Assembly: GCA_963682005.1 (NCBI GenBank) | Contig: OY820914.1 | Coordinates: 310,001-374,000, forward strand | DNA length: 64,000 nt | Source of the DNA: CAIYUC01 sp963682005 | GTDB taxonomy: Bacteria > Bacteroidota > Bacteroidia > Bacteroidales > FEN-979 | Reading direction: 5' to 3' | Part shown: positions 27,607 through 35,129 of the stretch, in pieces | Layout: every line of letters begins with the position of its first letter | Numbering within the stretch: the first letter of the stretch is position 1 | The notes under the pieces: model-generated | The model's database searches: none | What the model was told of the DNA's origin: nothing | The model's input: the letters and a program-made list of their open reading frames with translations, nothing else | Position numbers and translations under genes: made by a program

Positions 27607-29043
27607 ATGAAAAAGCTTGATTGGTTCATACTCAGATCCTACCTCGGACCCCTGGTCATGACTTTTTTCATTGCCCTGTTCATCCTTCTGATGCAATTCC
27701 TGTGGAAGTATATTGATGATCTTGTTGGAAAAGGCCTTGAATGGTACACCATTCTTCAGTTGCTATTTTATGCATCATCCACGTTTGTCCCCCTGGCTCT
27801 TCCGTTGGCCATTCTGCTTTCCTCATTGATGACATTCGGAAACCTGGGCGAAAATTATGAGCTGGTCTCCATTAAAACAGCCGGAATATCCTTAAGCCGT
27901 ATTATGAGGTCGCTGATCATCCTTTCCATTATGATCAGCGGTCTTGCCTTTTATTTTTCAGATGTAATCCTGCCCAAAGCCAATCTTAAGTTTCTCTCAC
28001 TTCTTTACGATATCCGGGAAAAAAAACTTGCTTTTAATATTAAGGAGGGTGTTTTTTACAACGGGATCGAAGGGTATGTGATCAGGGTCGGGAAAAAAGA
28101 GCAGGATGGTAATACGATACGGGATGTCATGATCTATGATCATTCGAATCATCAGGGTAACACTGCTCTTACGGTTGCAGAATGGGGCAAGATGGAACTG
28201 ACAGCAGACAAGCGGTTCCTGGTTTTCCGGCTGTATAACGGCACGGATTATGAAGAACGCGTTGATCTCAGGAACTCCGATATTACCCATCCGTTTCAGC
28301 GAACGAAGTTTGAAGAGCAGAACCAGATGTTCGACCTGTCGACCTTCCAGCTCACACGCACGGATGAAAAGCTTTTTAAAAGCAATTATGAAATGCTGAA
28401 CATCCGTCAGCTGAACCATTCCATTGATTCCCTGAAAGAGGAATACATTCAGGATATGTCCGCTTATTCTAAATCAATCATCAATAATTTTCATTACCTC
28501 GCCAATCCCGACACAACTTTAAAGAAAGCGACAACGGATACTGTAAAGCTGCCACCGGATTTCATGAAATCAATTTCTCCTGCAGAAAAGCACCGGGTTT
28601 ACGATCTTGCAAAGAATGCAGCCAAAAACACCTTCAGCAATCTAAAGATGAACAAAGAAAGCCTTTATGTAAAAAGCAAGGTTCTGCATAAACATCAGGT
28701 CGTTCTTCATAAGAAGTTCACTTTTTCGATCGCTTGCTTCCTGTTGTTTTTTATTGGTGCACCTCTCGGGGCTATAATAAGAAAAGGAGGGCTGGGGTTA
28801 CCGGCTGTCATCTCCACTATCTTCTTCATTCTCTTCTGGATCCTTTCCTTTACGGGGGAAAAATATACTGTTGAAGGGGTGTTACCGGCATACCAGGGAA
28901 TGTGGATCGCACCGGTTGTCTTGCTTCCGATCGGCATCTTCCTGACCTATAAGGCCACTGTTGATGCTTCCCTGCTTGATATGGATGCGTGGACAAAATT
29001 CTTCAACCGGCTTTTCCGGGCAAAAACTGACGCCATCATATGA
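27607..29043 (+). CDS. LptF/LptG family lipopolysaccharide export permease
   Basis: The 478-residue protein belongs to the YjgP/YjgQ permease family. Its N-terminus MKKLDWFILRSYLGPLVMTF begins the first of three N-terminal helices; a large periplasmic beta-jellyroll occupies about residues 110-370, and three more helices follow near the C-terminus (IACFLLFFIGAPLGAIIRKGGLG is diagnostic). With LptB it forms the ABC transporter that extracts LPS from the inner membrane. I start it at the ATG because the -7 box lies downstream of the alternative TTG. Bacteroidota often encode a single fused-role LptF/G-like gene per locus; which of F or G it is cannot be decided. Its stop overlaps the next glycosyltransferase start (ATGA). 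Confidence 0.92.
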   Translation: MKKLDWFILRSYLGPLVMTFFIALFILLMQFLWKYIDDLVGKGLEWYTILQLLFYASSTFVPLALPLAILLSSLMTFGNLGENYELVSIKTAGISLSRIMRSLIILSIMISGLAFYFSDVILPKANLKFLSLLYDIREKKLAFNIKEGVFYNGIEGYVIRVGKKEQDGNTIRDVMIYDHSNHQGNTALTVAEWGKMELTADKRFLVFRLYNGTDYEERVDLRNSDITHPFQRTKFEEQNQMFDLSTFQLTRTDEKLFKSNYEMLNIRQLNHSIDSLKEEYIQDMSAYSKSIINNFHYLANPDTTLKKATTDTVKLPPDFMKSISPAEKHRVYDLAKNAAKNTFSNLKMNKESLYVKSKVLHKHQVVLHKKFTFSIACFLLFFIGAPLGAIIRKGGLGLPAVISTIFFILFWILSFTGEKYTVEGVLPAYQGMWIAPVVLLPIGIFLTYKATVDASLLDMDAWTKFFNRLFRAKTDAII

Positions 29044-30239
29044 AAATACTTGTCCTCTGCAACAAATCGCCTTATCCCCCGAAGGAAGGCGGTCCGATTG
29101 CGATGAATATGATCATCGAAGGGTTGATCGGCGCAGGGCACGAGGTTAAAGTGCTGGCGGTAAATTCAAACAAATATTACATTAAGCGATCCGATATTCC
29201 CGCAGATTACCTTCGTAAGACCGGGATTGAACTGATCGATGTTGATCTCAGGGTAAAACCGGCAGGAGCCTTTTTTAACCTGTTTACGGGGAAATCTTAC
29301 CATGTAGAGCGTTTCAGATCCTTCAATTTCAGAAAGAGGCTTATTGAGCTGCTTCAGCAGGAAAACTTTGATGTGGTTCAGTTCGAAATGCTGTATACAA
29401 GCCCCTACCTGGGTGAAGTGCGGAAGTACTCAAAAGCAAAAGCGGTCCTCCGGGCTCATAACATTGAGCACCTGATCTGGGACAGAATTGCTGAAATAAC
29501 AGCGAATCCATTCCGGAAATGGTACCTGCAGCACCTGGCTAAAACACTGAAAAGGTACGAATTATCAATCCTTAACAAGTTTGACGGAATTGCCGCGATC
29601 ACAGAAAAAGATATGAACTTTTTCAGGAAAGCCGGTTGCAGGGTACCAATGACCAACCTGCCGTTTGGTATCCGGATCGACATCAATGAACCCTTTCGTG
29701 AGGAAGCGGAATTTCCCTCCCTTTTTTCCATCGGCGCAATGAACTGGATCCCCAACCAGGAAGGGATCCGCTGGTTCCTTCAGAATGTCTGGAACGATCT
29801 TCATCAACAGCATCCTGACCTGAAGTTCTATATTGCAGGACGTGAAATGCCTGAGTGGATCCTGAACATTGATATTCCAAATGTAGTGGTGGTGGGGGAA
29901 GTTCCTGATGCCAAACAGTTCATGGCGTCCAAATCCATTATGGTTGTTCCGCTTTTCTCCGGCAGCGGGATCCGCATAAAGATCATAGAAGGAATGGCTT
30001 CGGAAAGGGCTATTGTATCTACATCAATAGGGGCTGAAGGAATAGAGTACACGCATGGAGAAAACATATTGATCGCCAATTCTGCCTGTGAATTTTACGA
30101 AATGCTTTCTTCATGCATTCGAAATAAGGATCTGTGCATGACCCTGGGGAAAAATGCACGCAACCTCATTGTTACCAGGTATAACTGTGATGTGATCATT
30201 CAGAAGTTACTTCGATTTTATCAAAAAATCGGGGTATGA
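29040..30239 (+). CDS. Glycosyltransferase, GT4-type
   Basis: The 399-residue GT-B fold enzyme starts MKILVLCNKSPYPPKEGGPI with the glycine-rich N-terminal loop. The C-terminal half holds FSIGAMNWIPNQEG, then VVVGEVPDAKQF and the nucleotide-sugar site PLFSGSGIRIKIIEGMASERAIVSTSIGAEGI, where the E of IIEGMA matches the GT4 EX7E motif. The ATG overlaps the stop of the permease gene by 4 bases, so the two are translationally coupled, supporting a role in LPS or capsule sugar assembly at the cytoplasmic membrane. Donor and acceptor are unknown. Confidence 0.87.
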   Translation: MKILVLCNKSPYPPKEGGPIAMNMIIEGLIGAGHEVKVLAVNSNKYYIKRSDIPADYLRKTGIELIDVDLRVKPAGAFFNLFTGKSYHVERFRSFNFRKRLIELLQQENFDVVQFEMLYTSPYLGEVRKYSKAKAVLRAHNIEHLIWDRIAEITANPFRKWYLQHLAKTLKRYELSILNKFDGIAAITEKDMNFFRKAGCRVPMTNLPFGIRIDINEPFREEAEFPSLFSIGAMNWIPNQEGIRWFLQNVWNDLHQQHPDLKFYIAGREMPEWILNIDIPNVVVVGEVPDAKQFMASKSIMVVPLFSGSGIRIKIIEGMASERAIVSTSIGAEGIEYTHGENILIANSACEFYEMLSSCIRNKDLCMTLGKNARNLIVTRYNCDVIIQKLLRFYQKIGV

Positions 30240-30252
30240 TCGGAGATTTTTT

Positions 30253-30260
30253 TATTTTTG
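30253..30260 (+). promoter_or_regulatory. Candidate -7 box of the second glycosyltransferase gene
   Basis: TATTTTTG matches TAnnTTTG and lies 18 bases before the ATG at 30279. No -33 TTG at the usual spacing was seen. Confidence 0.4.
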
Positions 30261-30278
30261 CCTGATATAACCGGTTTC

Positions 30279-31442
30279 ATGAAGTTGTTCATTCTCCTCC
30301 CAAGGGTTCCTTATCCGACTGAGAAAGGCGATAAATTACGCGCTTTTAACCAGCTGAAACAACTTTCAAAAAATCATGAGATCATTCTTTGCGCCCTCAA
30401 TGACTCATACCTCCACGAAGATGCTATGACTGTCCTTGGCCGGTATTCAAAATCCATCCATGTAATCGATATTCCGAAATCCACTATCCTTTTCAGTCTT
30501 TTTAAAACCATCTTCAGTAAAATGCCCCTGCAGGTCGGGTATTTTTATAACAGGAAGACCCAGAAAAAGATCAGTGCACTGATAAGCAAATATAAGCCCG
30601 ATCACATATTCTGCCAGCTGATCCGCGTTGCTGAATATGTAAAAGACCTCCCCATCCCGAAAACTCTGGATTACCAGGACGTATTCTCCAAAGGGATGGA
30701 ACGAAGGCTGAGCTCTTCTCCGTTTTACATGAAACCATTTCTGAAGCTCGAGTATAAGCGGCTTTTAGTTTATGAGCACGATATTTTCAGCAAGTTTGAT
30801 CACAAGATCATCATTTCAATTCCTGACCGTGACCTGATCCCGCATCCAGACAGGAAACAGATCGTGGTTGTAAGAAATGGTGTCGATCACAATTTCTTTA
30901 AACCCCTGGATAGGCAAAAAGATTACGACCTTGTTTTTACAGGGAACATGGGTTATCCGCCAAACATTAATGCGGCCGAATTCCTTGTGAACAGGATCCT
31001 TCCCATTGTCAGGGAACAACGACCGGAGATCAGGCTATTGATTGCCGGTGCCAGTCCGAACCTGCGGGTACAGGTTCTGAAATCAGAAAATGTAGAGGTT
31101 AGCGGATGGGTCCCGGATATGAGGGAATGCTATGCCCAGGCCAGGATCTTCATTGCACCAATGCAGCTCGGGACAGGCCTTCAGAACAAACTTCTCGAGG
31201 CCATGGCCATGCAGATTCCATGTATCACCTCTCCCCTTGCCAACCAGGCCCTCCAGGCAAAGGAAAACGAAGAGATCCTTGTTGCTTCAACTCCCCGCGA
31301 GTATGCAACCCATATTCTATCCCTGCTCGATGACCCCAAAAAATCAGAGTCCATCGCCATTAAAGGGTTTGAATTCGTTCTGAAAAACTATAACTGGGAA
31401 ACGGAGAACCTCAAGATCGAGGATTGCCTGGCCGGACGGTAA
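30279..31442 (+). CDS. Glycosyltransferase, GT4-type
   Basis: The 387-residue GT-B protein begins MKLFILLPRVPYPTEKGDKLRAF. The N-terminal domain resembles the exopolysaccharide sugar transferases whose N-terminus carries a P.PPxKGDKxR motif. The C-terminal domain contains VFTGNMGYPPNINAAEF, then VSGWVPDMRECYAQ and APMQLGTGLQNKLLEAMAMQIP, where the E of LLEAMA is the GT4 nucleotide-sugar Glu. I start it at the ATG because the upstream TTG (30258) lies inside a -7 promoter box. It is the second glycosyltransferase downstream of lptF/G. The sugar substrate is unknown. The stop is followed by a heptamer array. Confidence 0.87.
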   Translation: MKLFILLPRVPYPTEKGDKLRAFNQLKQLSKNHEIILCALNDSYLHEDAMTVLGRYSKSIHVIDIPKSTILFSLFKTIFSKMPLQVGYFYNRKTQKKISALISKYKPDHIFCQLIRVAEYVKDLPIPKTLDYQDVFSKGMERRLSSSPFYMKPFLKLEYKRLLVYEHDIFSKFDHKIIISIPDRDLIPHPDRKQIVVVRNGVDHNFFKPLDRQKDYDLVFTGNMGYPPNINAAEFLVNRILPIVREQRPEIRLLIAGASPNLRVQVLKSENVEVSGWVPDMRECYAQARIFIAPMQLGTGLQNKLLEAMAMQIPCITSPLANQALQAKENEEILVASTPREYATHILSLLDDPKKSESIAIKGFEFVLKNYNWETENLKIEDCLAGR

Positions 31443-31453
31443 TTGATAGTCGG

Positions 31454-31633
31454 GGGTCAGAGGTCAGAGGTCGGAGGTCGGAGGGTCGGAGGTCGGAAGA
31501 CAGAGAACAGAGAACAGAGGATAGATAATGGAGGAGATTGGTTAGATGTTCTAAGCCCGAAGCCCGTTCCCGCTTTCGCGGGAATGACGTTGGAAGAAAG
31601 CCTGCGGCCTTTAGCCTGAAGCCTGAAGCATTA
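31454..31633. repeat. Composite degenerate heptamer array upstream of ettA
   Basis: Successive 7-base units run GGGTCAG, AGGTCAG, AGGTCGG (twice), one 8-base unit, AGGTCGG, AAGACAG, AGAACAG (twice), AGGATAG and ATAATGG (31454-31531). After a short linker with a CCCGAAG-type stretch (31553-31566) and a TTCCCGC/GCGGGAA hairpin (31567-31584) come AGCCTGC, GGCCTTT, AGCCTGA (twice) and AGCATTA (31599-31633). It fills the gap before the ettA promoter box. Confidence 0.85.
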
Positions 31634-31643
31634 AAAATAAAAG

Positions 31644-31651
31644 TATCTTTG
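31644..31651 (+). promoter_or_regulatory. Candidate -7 box of ettA
   Basis: TATCTTTG matches TAnnTTTG, 38 bases before the ATG at 31690. The heptamer array ends 10 bases upstream, in the -33 region, and no TTG is found there. Confidence 0.45.
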
Positions 31652-31689
31652 TTTAAGTTTTAAAAAATCCGCAGGATATAAATGACATT

Positions 31690-33369
31690 ATGGCTGACGA
31701 TCGCAAGATAATATTTTCGATGGTAAATGTTAGCAAGACATTTCCTCCCCACAAGCAGGTGCTGAAAGACATTTACCTTTCTTTTTTCTATGGTGCCAAG
31801 ATCGGTATCATAGGGTTGAACGGTTCCGGAAAATCCACACTTTTAAAGATCATTGCCGGGATTGAGAAATCTTTTCAGGGAGAAGTAGTCTATTCACCGG
31901 GTTATTCCATCGGGATGCTCGAGCAGGAACCACTCCTTGATGAATCGAAAACAGTAAAGGAGATCGTACAGGAAGGGGTTCAGCAAACTGTTGATTTACT
32001 GAAGGAATATGAGGATGTGAACAACAAATTCGGCGAGCCGCTCACAGATGAGCAAATGGAAAAGCTCATCAAGCGCCAGGGCGAGCTTACGGAATTGCTT
32101 GACCATCATAATGCCTGGGATCTTGACAGCCGGCTTGACCGTGCCATGGATGCCCTTCGCTGCCCCGACGGGGATGAAAAGATAAGCGTACTTTCCGGGG
32201 GAGAACGAAGAAGGGTCGCACTCTGCCGGCTCCTGCTCCAGGAACCGGATATCCTCCTGCTCGATGAGCCGACCAACCACCTGGATGCCGAATCGGTGCA
32301 GTGGCTGGAAGAGCATTTGAAGCAATACAGGGGAACCGTCATTGCGATCACGCATGACAGGTATTTCCTTGATAATGTTGCCGGGTGGATCCTTGAACTT
32401 GACCGTGGCGAAGGTATTCCATGGCAGGGAAATTATTCGTCATGGCTTGAACAGAAAACCACCCGTCTTGCCCAGGAAGAAAAAACGGAAAGCAAGCGAA
32501 GGAAAACCCTCGAACGCGAGCTCGAATGGGTTCGGATGAGTCCCAAAGCAAGGCAGGCTAAGGGAAAAGCCAGGCTGACAGCTTATGAAAAGCTGTTGAA
32601 TGAAGATGTAAAGCAAAAAGAAGACAGGCTTGAAATTTATATCCCTAACGGTCCCCGTCTTGGAACCAAGGTGATCGATGCTCTGGATGTTTCCAAGGGA
32701 TTCGGCGACAGGCTGCTGTTTGAGAACCTCGGGTTTTCGCTTCCCCCGGCAGGGATCGTCGGTGTGATCGGGCCAAACGGGGCCGGGAAAACAACGCTTT
32801 TCAGGCTGATCATCGGAACCGAGAAACCCCAGTCCGGCGAGTTTTCGGTCGGAGACACTGTAAAGATCGGTTATGTTGACCAGAGCCACACTTCCATTGA
32901 TCCGGAAAAGACGGTTTACCAGGTAATCTCCGGGAACAGCGAGATCATCCAGATTGGCGGACGGACGATGAACGCCCGTGCCTACGTTGCCCGTTTCAAC
33001 TTCAATGGCGCCGATCAGGAGAAGAAATGCGGCGTGCTGTCAGGTGGGGAGCGGAACCGTCTTCACCTCGCTCTCACGCTGAAAGAAGAGGCCAATGTCC
33101 TGCTGCTCGATGAGCCTACCAATGATATCGATGTTAACACACTTCGTGCTCTTGAAGAAGGCCTTGAAAATTTTGCGGGCTGTGCCGTAGTCATTTCCCA
33201 TGACCGGTGGTTCCTCGACCGTATTGCCACGCATATCCTTGCGTTTGAAGGGAATTCCCAGGTCTATTTCTTTGAAGGCGGTTATACCGATTATGAAGAG
33301 AACCGGAAAAAACGGATCGGTGATGAATCACCCACCAGGATCCGGTACAAGAAACTGAAAGCCGGTTAG
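31690..33369 (+). CDS. ettA: Energy-dependent translational throttle protein EttA (ABC-F ATPase)
   Basis: The 559-residue protein has two ABC domains and no membrane segments. The first has GLNGSGKST, LSGGERRR and LLDEPTNHLD; the second GPNGAGKTT, LSGGERNR and LLDEPTNDID. Between the domains, about residues 245-320, is the charged linker (ERELEWVRMSPKARQAKGKARL) that inserts toward the ribosome. Length and the linker sequence MSPKARQ.KGKARL match EttA, not the longer Uup or the resistance ABC-F proteins. EttA gates the first elongation cycle according to the ATP/ADP ratio. It is cytoplasmic and probably monocistronic, preceded by a heptamer array and a -7 box. Confidence 0.95.
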   Translation: MADDRKIIFSMVNVSKTFPPHKQVLKDIYLSFFYGAKIGIIGLNGSGKSTLLKIIAGIEKSFQGEVVYSPGYSIGMLEQEPLLDESKTVKEIVQEGVQQTVDLLKEYEDVNNKFGEPLTDEQMEKLIKRQGELTELLDHHNAWDLDSRLDRAMDALRCPDGDEKISVLSGGERRRVALCRLLLQEPDILLLDEPTNHLDAESVQWLEEHLKQYRGTVIAITHDRYFLDNVAGWILELDRGEGIPWQGNYSSWLEQKTTRLAQEEKTESKRRKTLERELEWVRMSPKARQAKGKARLTAYEKLLNEDVKQKEDRLEIYIPNGPRLGTKVIDALDVSKGFGDRLLFENLGFSLPPAGIVGVIGPNGAGKTTLFRLIIGTEKPQSGEFSVGDTVKIGYVDQSHTSIDPEKTVYQVISGNSEIIQIGGRTMNARAYVARFNFNGADQEKKCGVLSGGERNRLHLALTLKEEANVLLLDEPTNDIDVNTLRALEEGLENFAGCAVVISHDRWFLDRIATHILAFEGNSQVYFFEGGYTDYEENRKKRIGDESPTRIRYKKLKAG

Positions 33370-33385
33370 CCAATTTATTATATCC

Positions 33386-33427
33386 CAGGAGTTATCTTGC
33401 TTGGTTCAGGGGTTATCTTGCTGGGTC
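33386..33427. repeat. 21-base tandem direct repeat downstream of ettA
   Basis: Two adjacent 21-base copies (33386-33406 and 33407-33427) share about 18 positions, with the core TTATCTTGCT. The period is three times seven, matching the heptamer periodicity seen in other gaps of this window. Confidence 0.7.
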
Positions 33428-33453
33428 ACGAAGTTCATCGTACCCATCCCCCC

Positions 33454-33481
33454 ACCCCTTCCCTACCAGTAGGGAAGGGGT
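33454..33481. repeat. Perfect hairpin between ettA and hisS
   Basis: A 12-base stem ACCCCTTCCCTA / TAGGGAAGGGGT closes on a 4-base loop. It resembles the centre of the larger hairpin at 35012-35077 (CCCTAC.AGTAGGG). It lacks a T run, so it is a palindromic repeat more than a classical terminator. Confidence 0.75.
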
Positions 33482-33582
33482 GCAGGGGTAGGGTACGGTT
33501 AAGATTATTCAGCATGTCAAAAATTCGGGCTCTTCTCCCCGGTTAAGGGTTGAAAGGGAGAGAAATTGAAATGTTTTATTTT

Positions 33583-33590
33583 TATATTTG
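33583..33590 (+). promoter_or_regulatory. Candidate -7 box of hisS
   Basis: TATATTTG matches TAnnTTTG. The alternative TTG start of hisS (33588) lies inside this box, which supports the ATG at 33606 and an almost leaderless transcript. Confidence 0.5.
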
Positions 33591-33605
33591 CATAAATTTG
33601 ATTTG

Positions 33606-34973
33606 ATGTCCGCCCAGAAACCTTCCATCCCGAAAGGAACCCGCGATTTTTCACCCCTGGAAATGGTCAGAAGGAATTACATTTTCGATTCCATCCGTCA
33701 CGTTTTCGAACTGTTCGGATATCAGCCGATCGAAACGCCAGCGATGGAAAACCTGTCGACTCTGCTTGGAAAATATGGGGAAGAAGGGGACAAACTTCTT
33801 TTCAGGATCCTGAATTCCGGTGATTTTCTTGACAAATTACAATCTCCCGTTACCAATACTACCACAACAAAGGATCTGCTGCCACAGCTGACCGAAAAAG
33901 GTCTCCGGTATGACCTTACCGTACCGTTTGCCCGGTTCGTGGTCCAGAATAAAAATGATATCACTTTCCCTTTCAAGCGATACCAGATCCAGCCCGTATG
34001 GCGCGCCGACAGGCCGCAGAAAGGCCGTTACCGCGAATTCTTTCAATGCGATGTGGATGTGATCGGCAGTGACTCCCTGCTGAATGAGCTTGAGCTTATC
34101 CAGATCGTGGATGCCGTTTTCGAAAAGCTTGGGATCAACGTTATCATCAAGATCAATAACCGGAAGATCCTTGCAGCCATTGCAGAAGTCATCGGTGAAC
34201 CAAACCGGCTAACCGACTTTACGGTCGCCATCGATAAAATTGAGAAGATCGGGCTTGAAGGGGCCTGCAATGAATTACGCCAGAAAGGATTTTCTGAGCA
34301 GTCCGTTGAAAAAGCGCTCCCATTCCTGAACTTTGCATCGGAAACGAATTTTGAAGAAAGCTATCCTTTCTTCTCCTCCCGTCTCAGTCACATTGAAACA
34401 GGCCAGAAAGGGCTGAAAGAGATTCAAAAGCTTTTTGGATTCCTCAAAGATATTTCCCTGAGATCTGAAGTTCATTTCGACATCTCTCTTGCCCGGGGGC
34501 TAAGTTATTACACCGGTGCGATCATCGAGGTAAAATCAAAGGATGTGCCGATTGGCAGCATCTGCGGGGGTGGCCGATATGATAACCTGACCGGGATCTT
34601 TGGGCTCCCGGGCGTTTCAGGTGTAGGCATCTCATTCGGTGCCGACCGGATCTTTGACGTCATGAATGAATTGAATCTGTTTCCCGTTACAATCCAGGCG
34701 ACAACGAAGGTCATGTTCACAAATTTCGGGGATACAGAAGAAAATTATTGCCTGCCCCTTTTAGCCAGGGTCAGGAATGCCGGCATCGCTGCAGAACTTT
34801 TCCCGGAGCAGGCCAAGCTGAAAAAACAAATGGAATATGCCAACAGGAAAAACATTCCCTTCGTAGTTCTTGTCGGTGAAAATGAGATGAAAAATAACAT
34901 CCTTATGGTTAAGGACATGAAATCGGGGGAGCAGAAGGCTGTGTCGGTTGAGGAACTGATCGGGATGGTTTGA
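33606..34973 (+). CDS. hisS: Histidyl-tRNA synthetase
   Basis: The 455-residue class II aminoacyl-tRNA synthetase begins MSAQKPSIPKGTRDFSPLEM, with the IPKGTRDF motif typical of HisRS. Motif 2 (YQIQPVWRADRPQKGRYREFFQCDVD) and the histidine-specific LARGLSYYTGAIIEV (HisA box) are present, then motif 3 GVSGVGISFGADRI. The C-terminal anticodon-binding domain runs from about residue 360. I start at the ATG because the upstream TTG lies inside the promoter -7 box. It is cytoplasmic and apparently transcribed alone. Confidence 0.96.
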   Translation: MSAQKPSIPKGTRDFSPLEMVRRNYIFDSIRHVFELFGYQPIETPAMENLSTLLGKYGEEGDKLLFRILNSGDFLDKLQSPVTNTTTTKDLLPQLTEKGLRYDLTVPFARFVVQNKNDITFPFKRYQIQPVWRADRPQKGRYREFFQCDVDVIGSDSLLNELELIQIVDAVFEKLGINVIIKINNRKILAAIAEVIGEPNRLTDFTVAIDKIEKIGLEGACNELRQKGFSEQSVEKALPFLNFASETNFEESYPFFSSRLSHIETGQKGLKEIQKLFGFLKDISLRSEVHFDISLARGLSYYTGAIIEVKSKDVPIGSICGGGRYDNLTGIFGLPGVSGVGISFGADRIFDVMNELNLFPVTIQATTKVMFTNFGDTEENYCLPLLARVRNAGIAAELFPEQAKLKKQMEYANRKNIPFVVLVGENEMKNNILMVKDMKSGEQKAVSVEELIGMV

Positions 34974-35011
34974 CGGCTGCGGGCCACGAGCTGAAAGTAA
35001 CGCCTAAAACT

Positions 35012-35077
35012 TACCCACCCCGACCTTCGGTCTTCCCCTCCCTACTAGTAGGGGAAGACCGAAGGTCGGGGTGGGTA
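35012..35077. repeat. 66-base near-perfect palindrome between hisS and hutH
   Basis: Two 28-base arms (35012-35039 and 35050-35077) are exact inverted complements around a 10-base centre ending in the palindrome TACTAGTA. The right arm (28 bases, 35050-35077) recurs exactly at 45323-45350. No T run follows. It is a long, stable hairpin element dispersed in intergenic DNA. Confidence 0.92.
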
Positions 35078-35088
35078 CAATAATAAAA

Positions 35089-35128
35089 AATCAACAATTC
35101 AACAAATCAATAAATCAACAAATAAGAA
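35089..35128. repeat. Octamer tandem array abutting the hutH start
   Basis: Five 8-base units read AATCAACA, ATTCAACA, AATCAATA, AATCAACA and AATAAGAA, ending one base before the ATG at 35130. They would form most of the 5' leader and set the spacing to the start codon. Confidence 0.8.
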
Positions 35129-35129
35129 T

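Noticed and set aside
30258..30281. Upstream TTG as the start of the second glycosyltransferase
   Set aside because: It lies inside a TAnnTTTG promoter box; the ATG at 30279 matches the family N-terminus.
35012..35077. A classical rho-independent terminator for hisS
   Set aside because: The hairpin is far longer than usual, lacks a T run, and its arm recurs elsewhere, so it is listed as a repeat.
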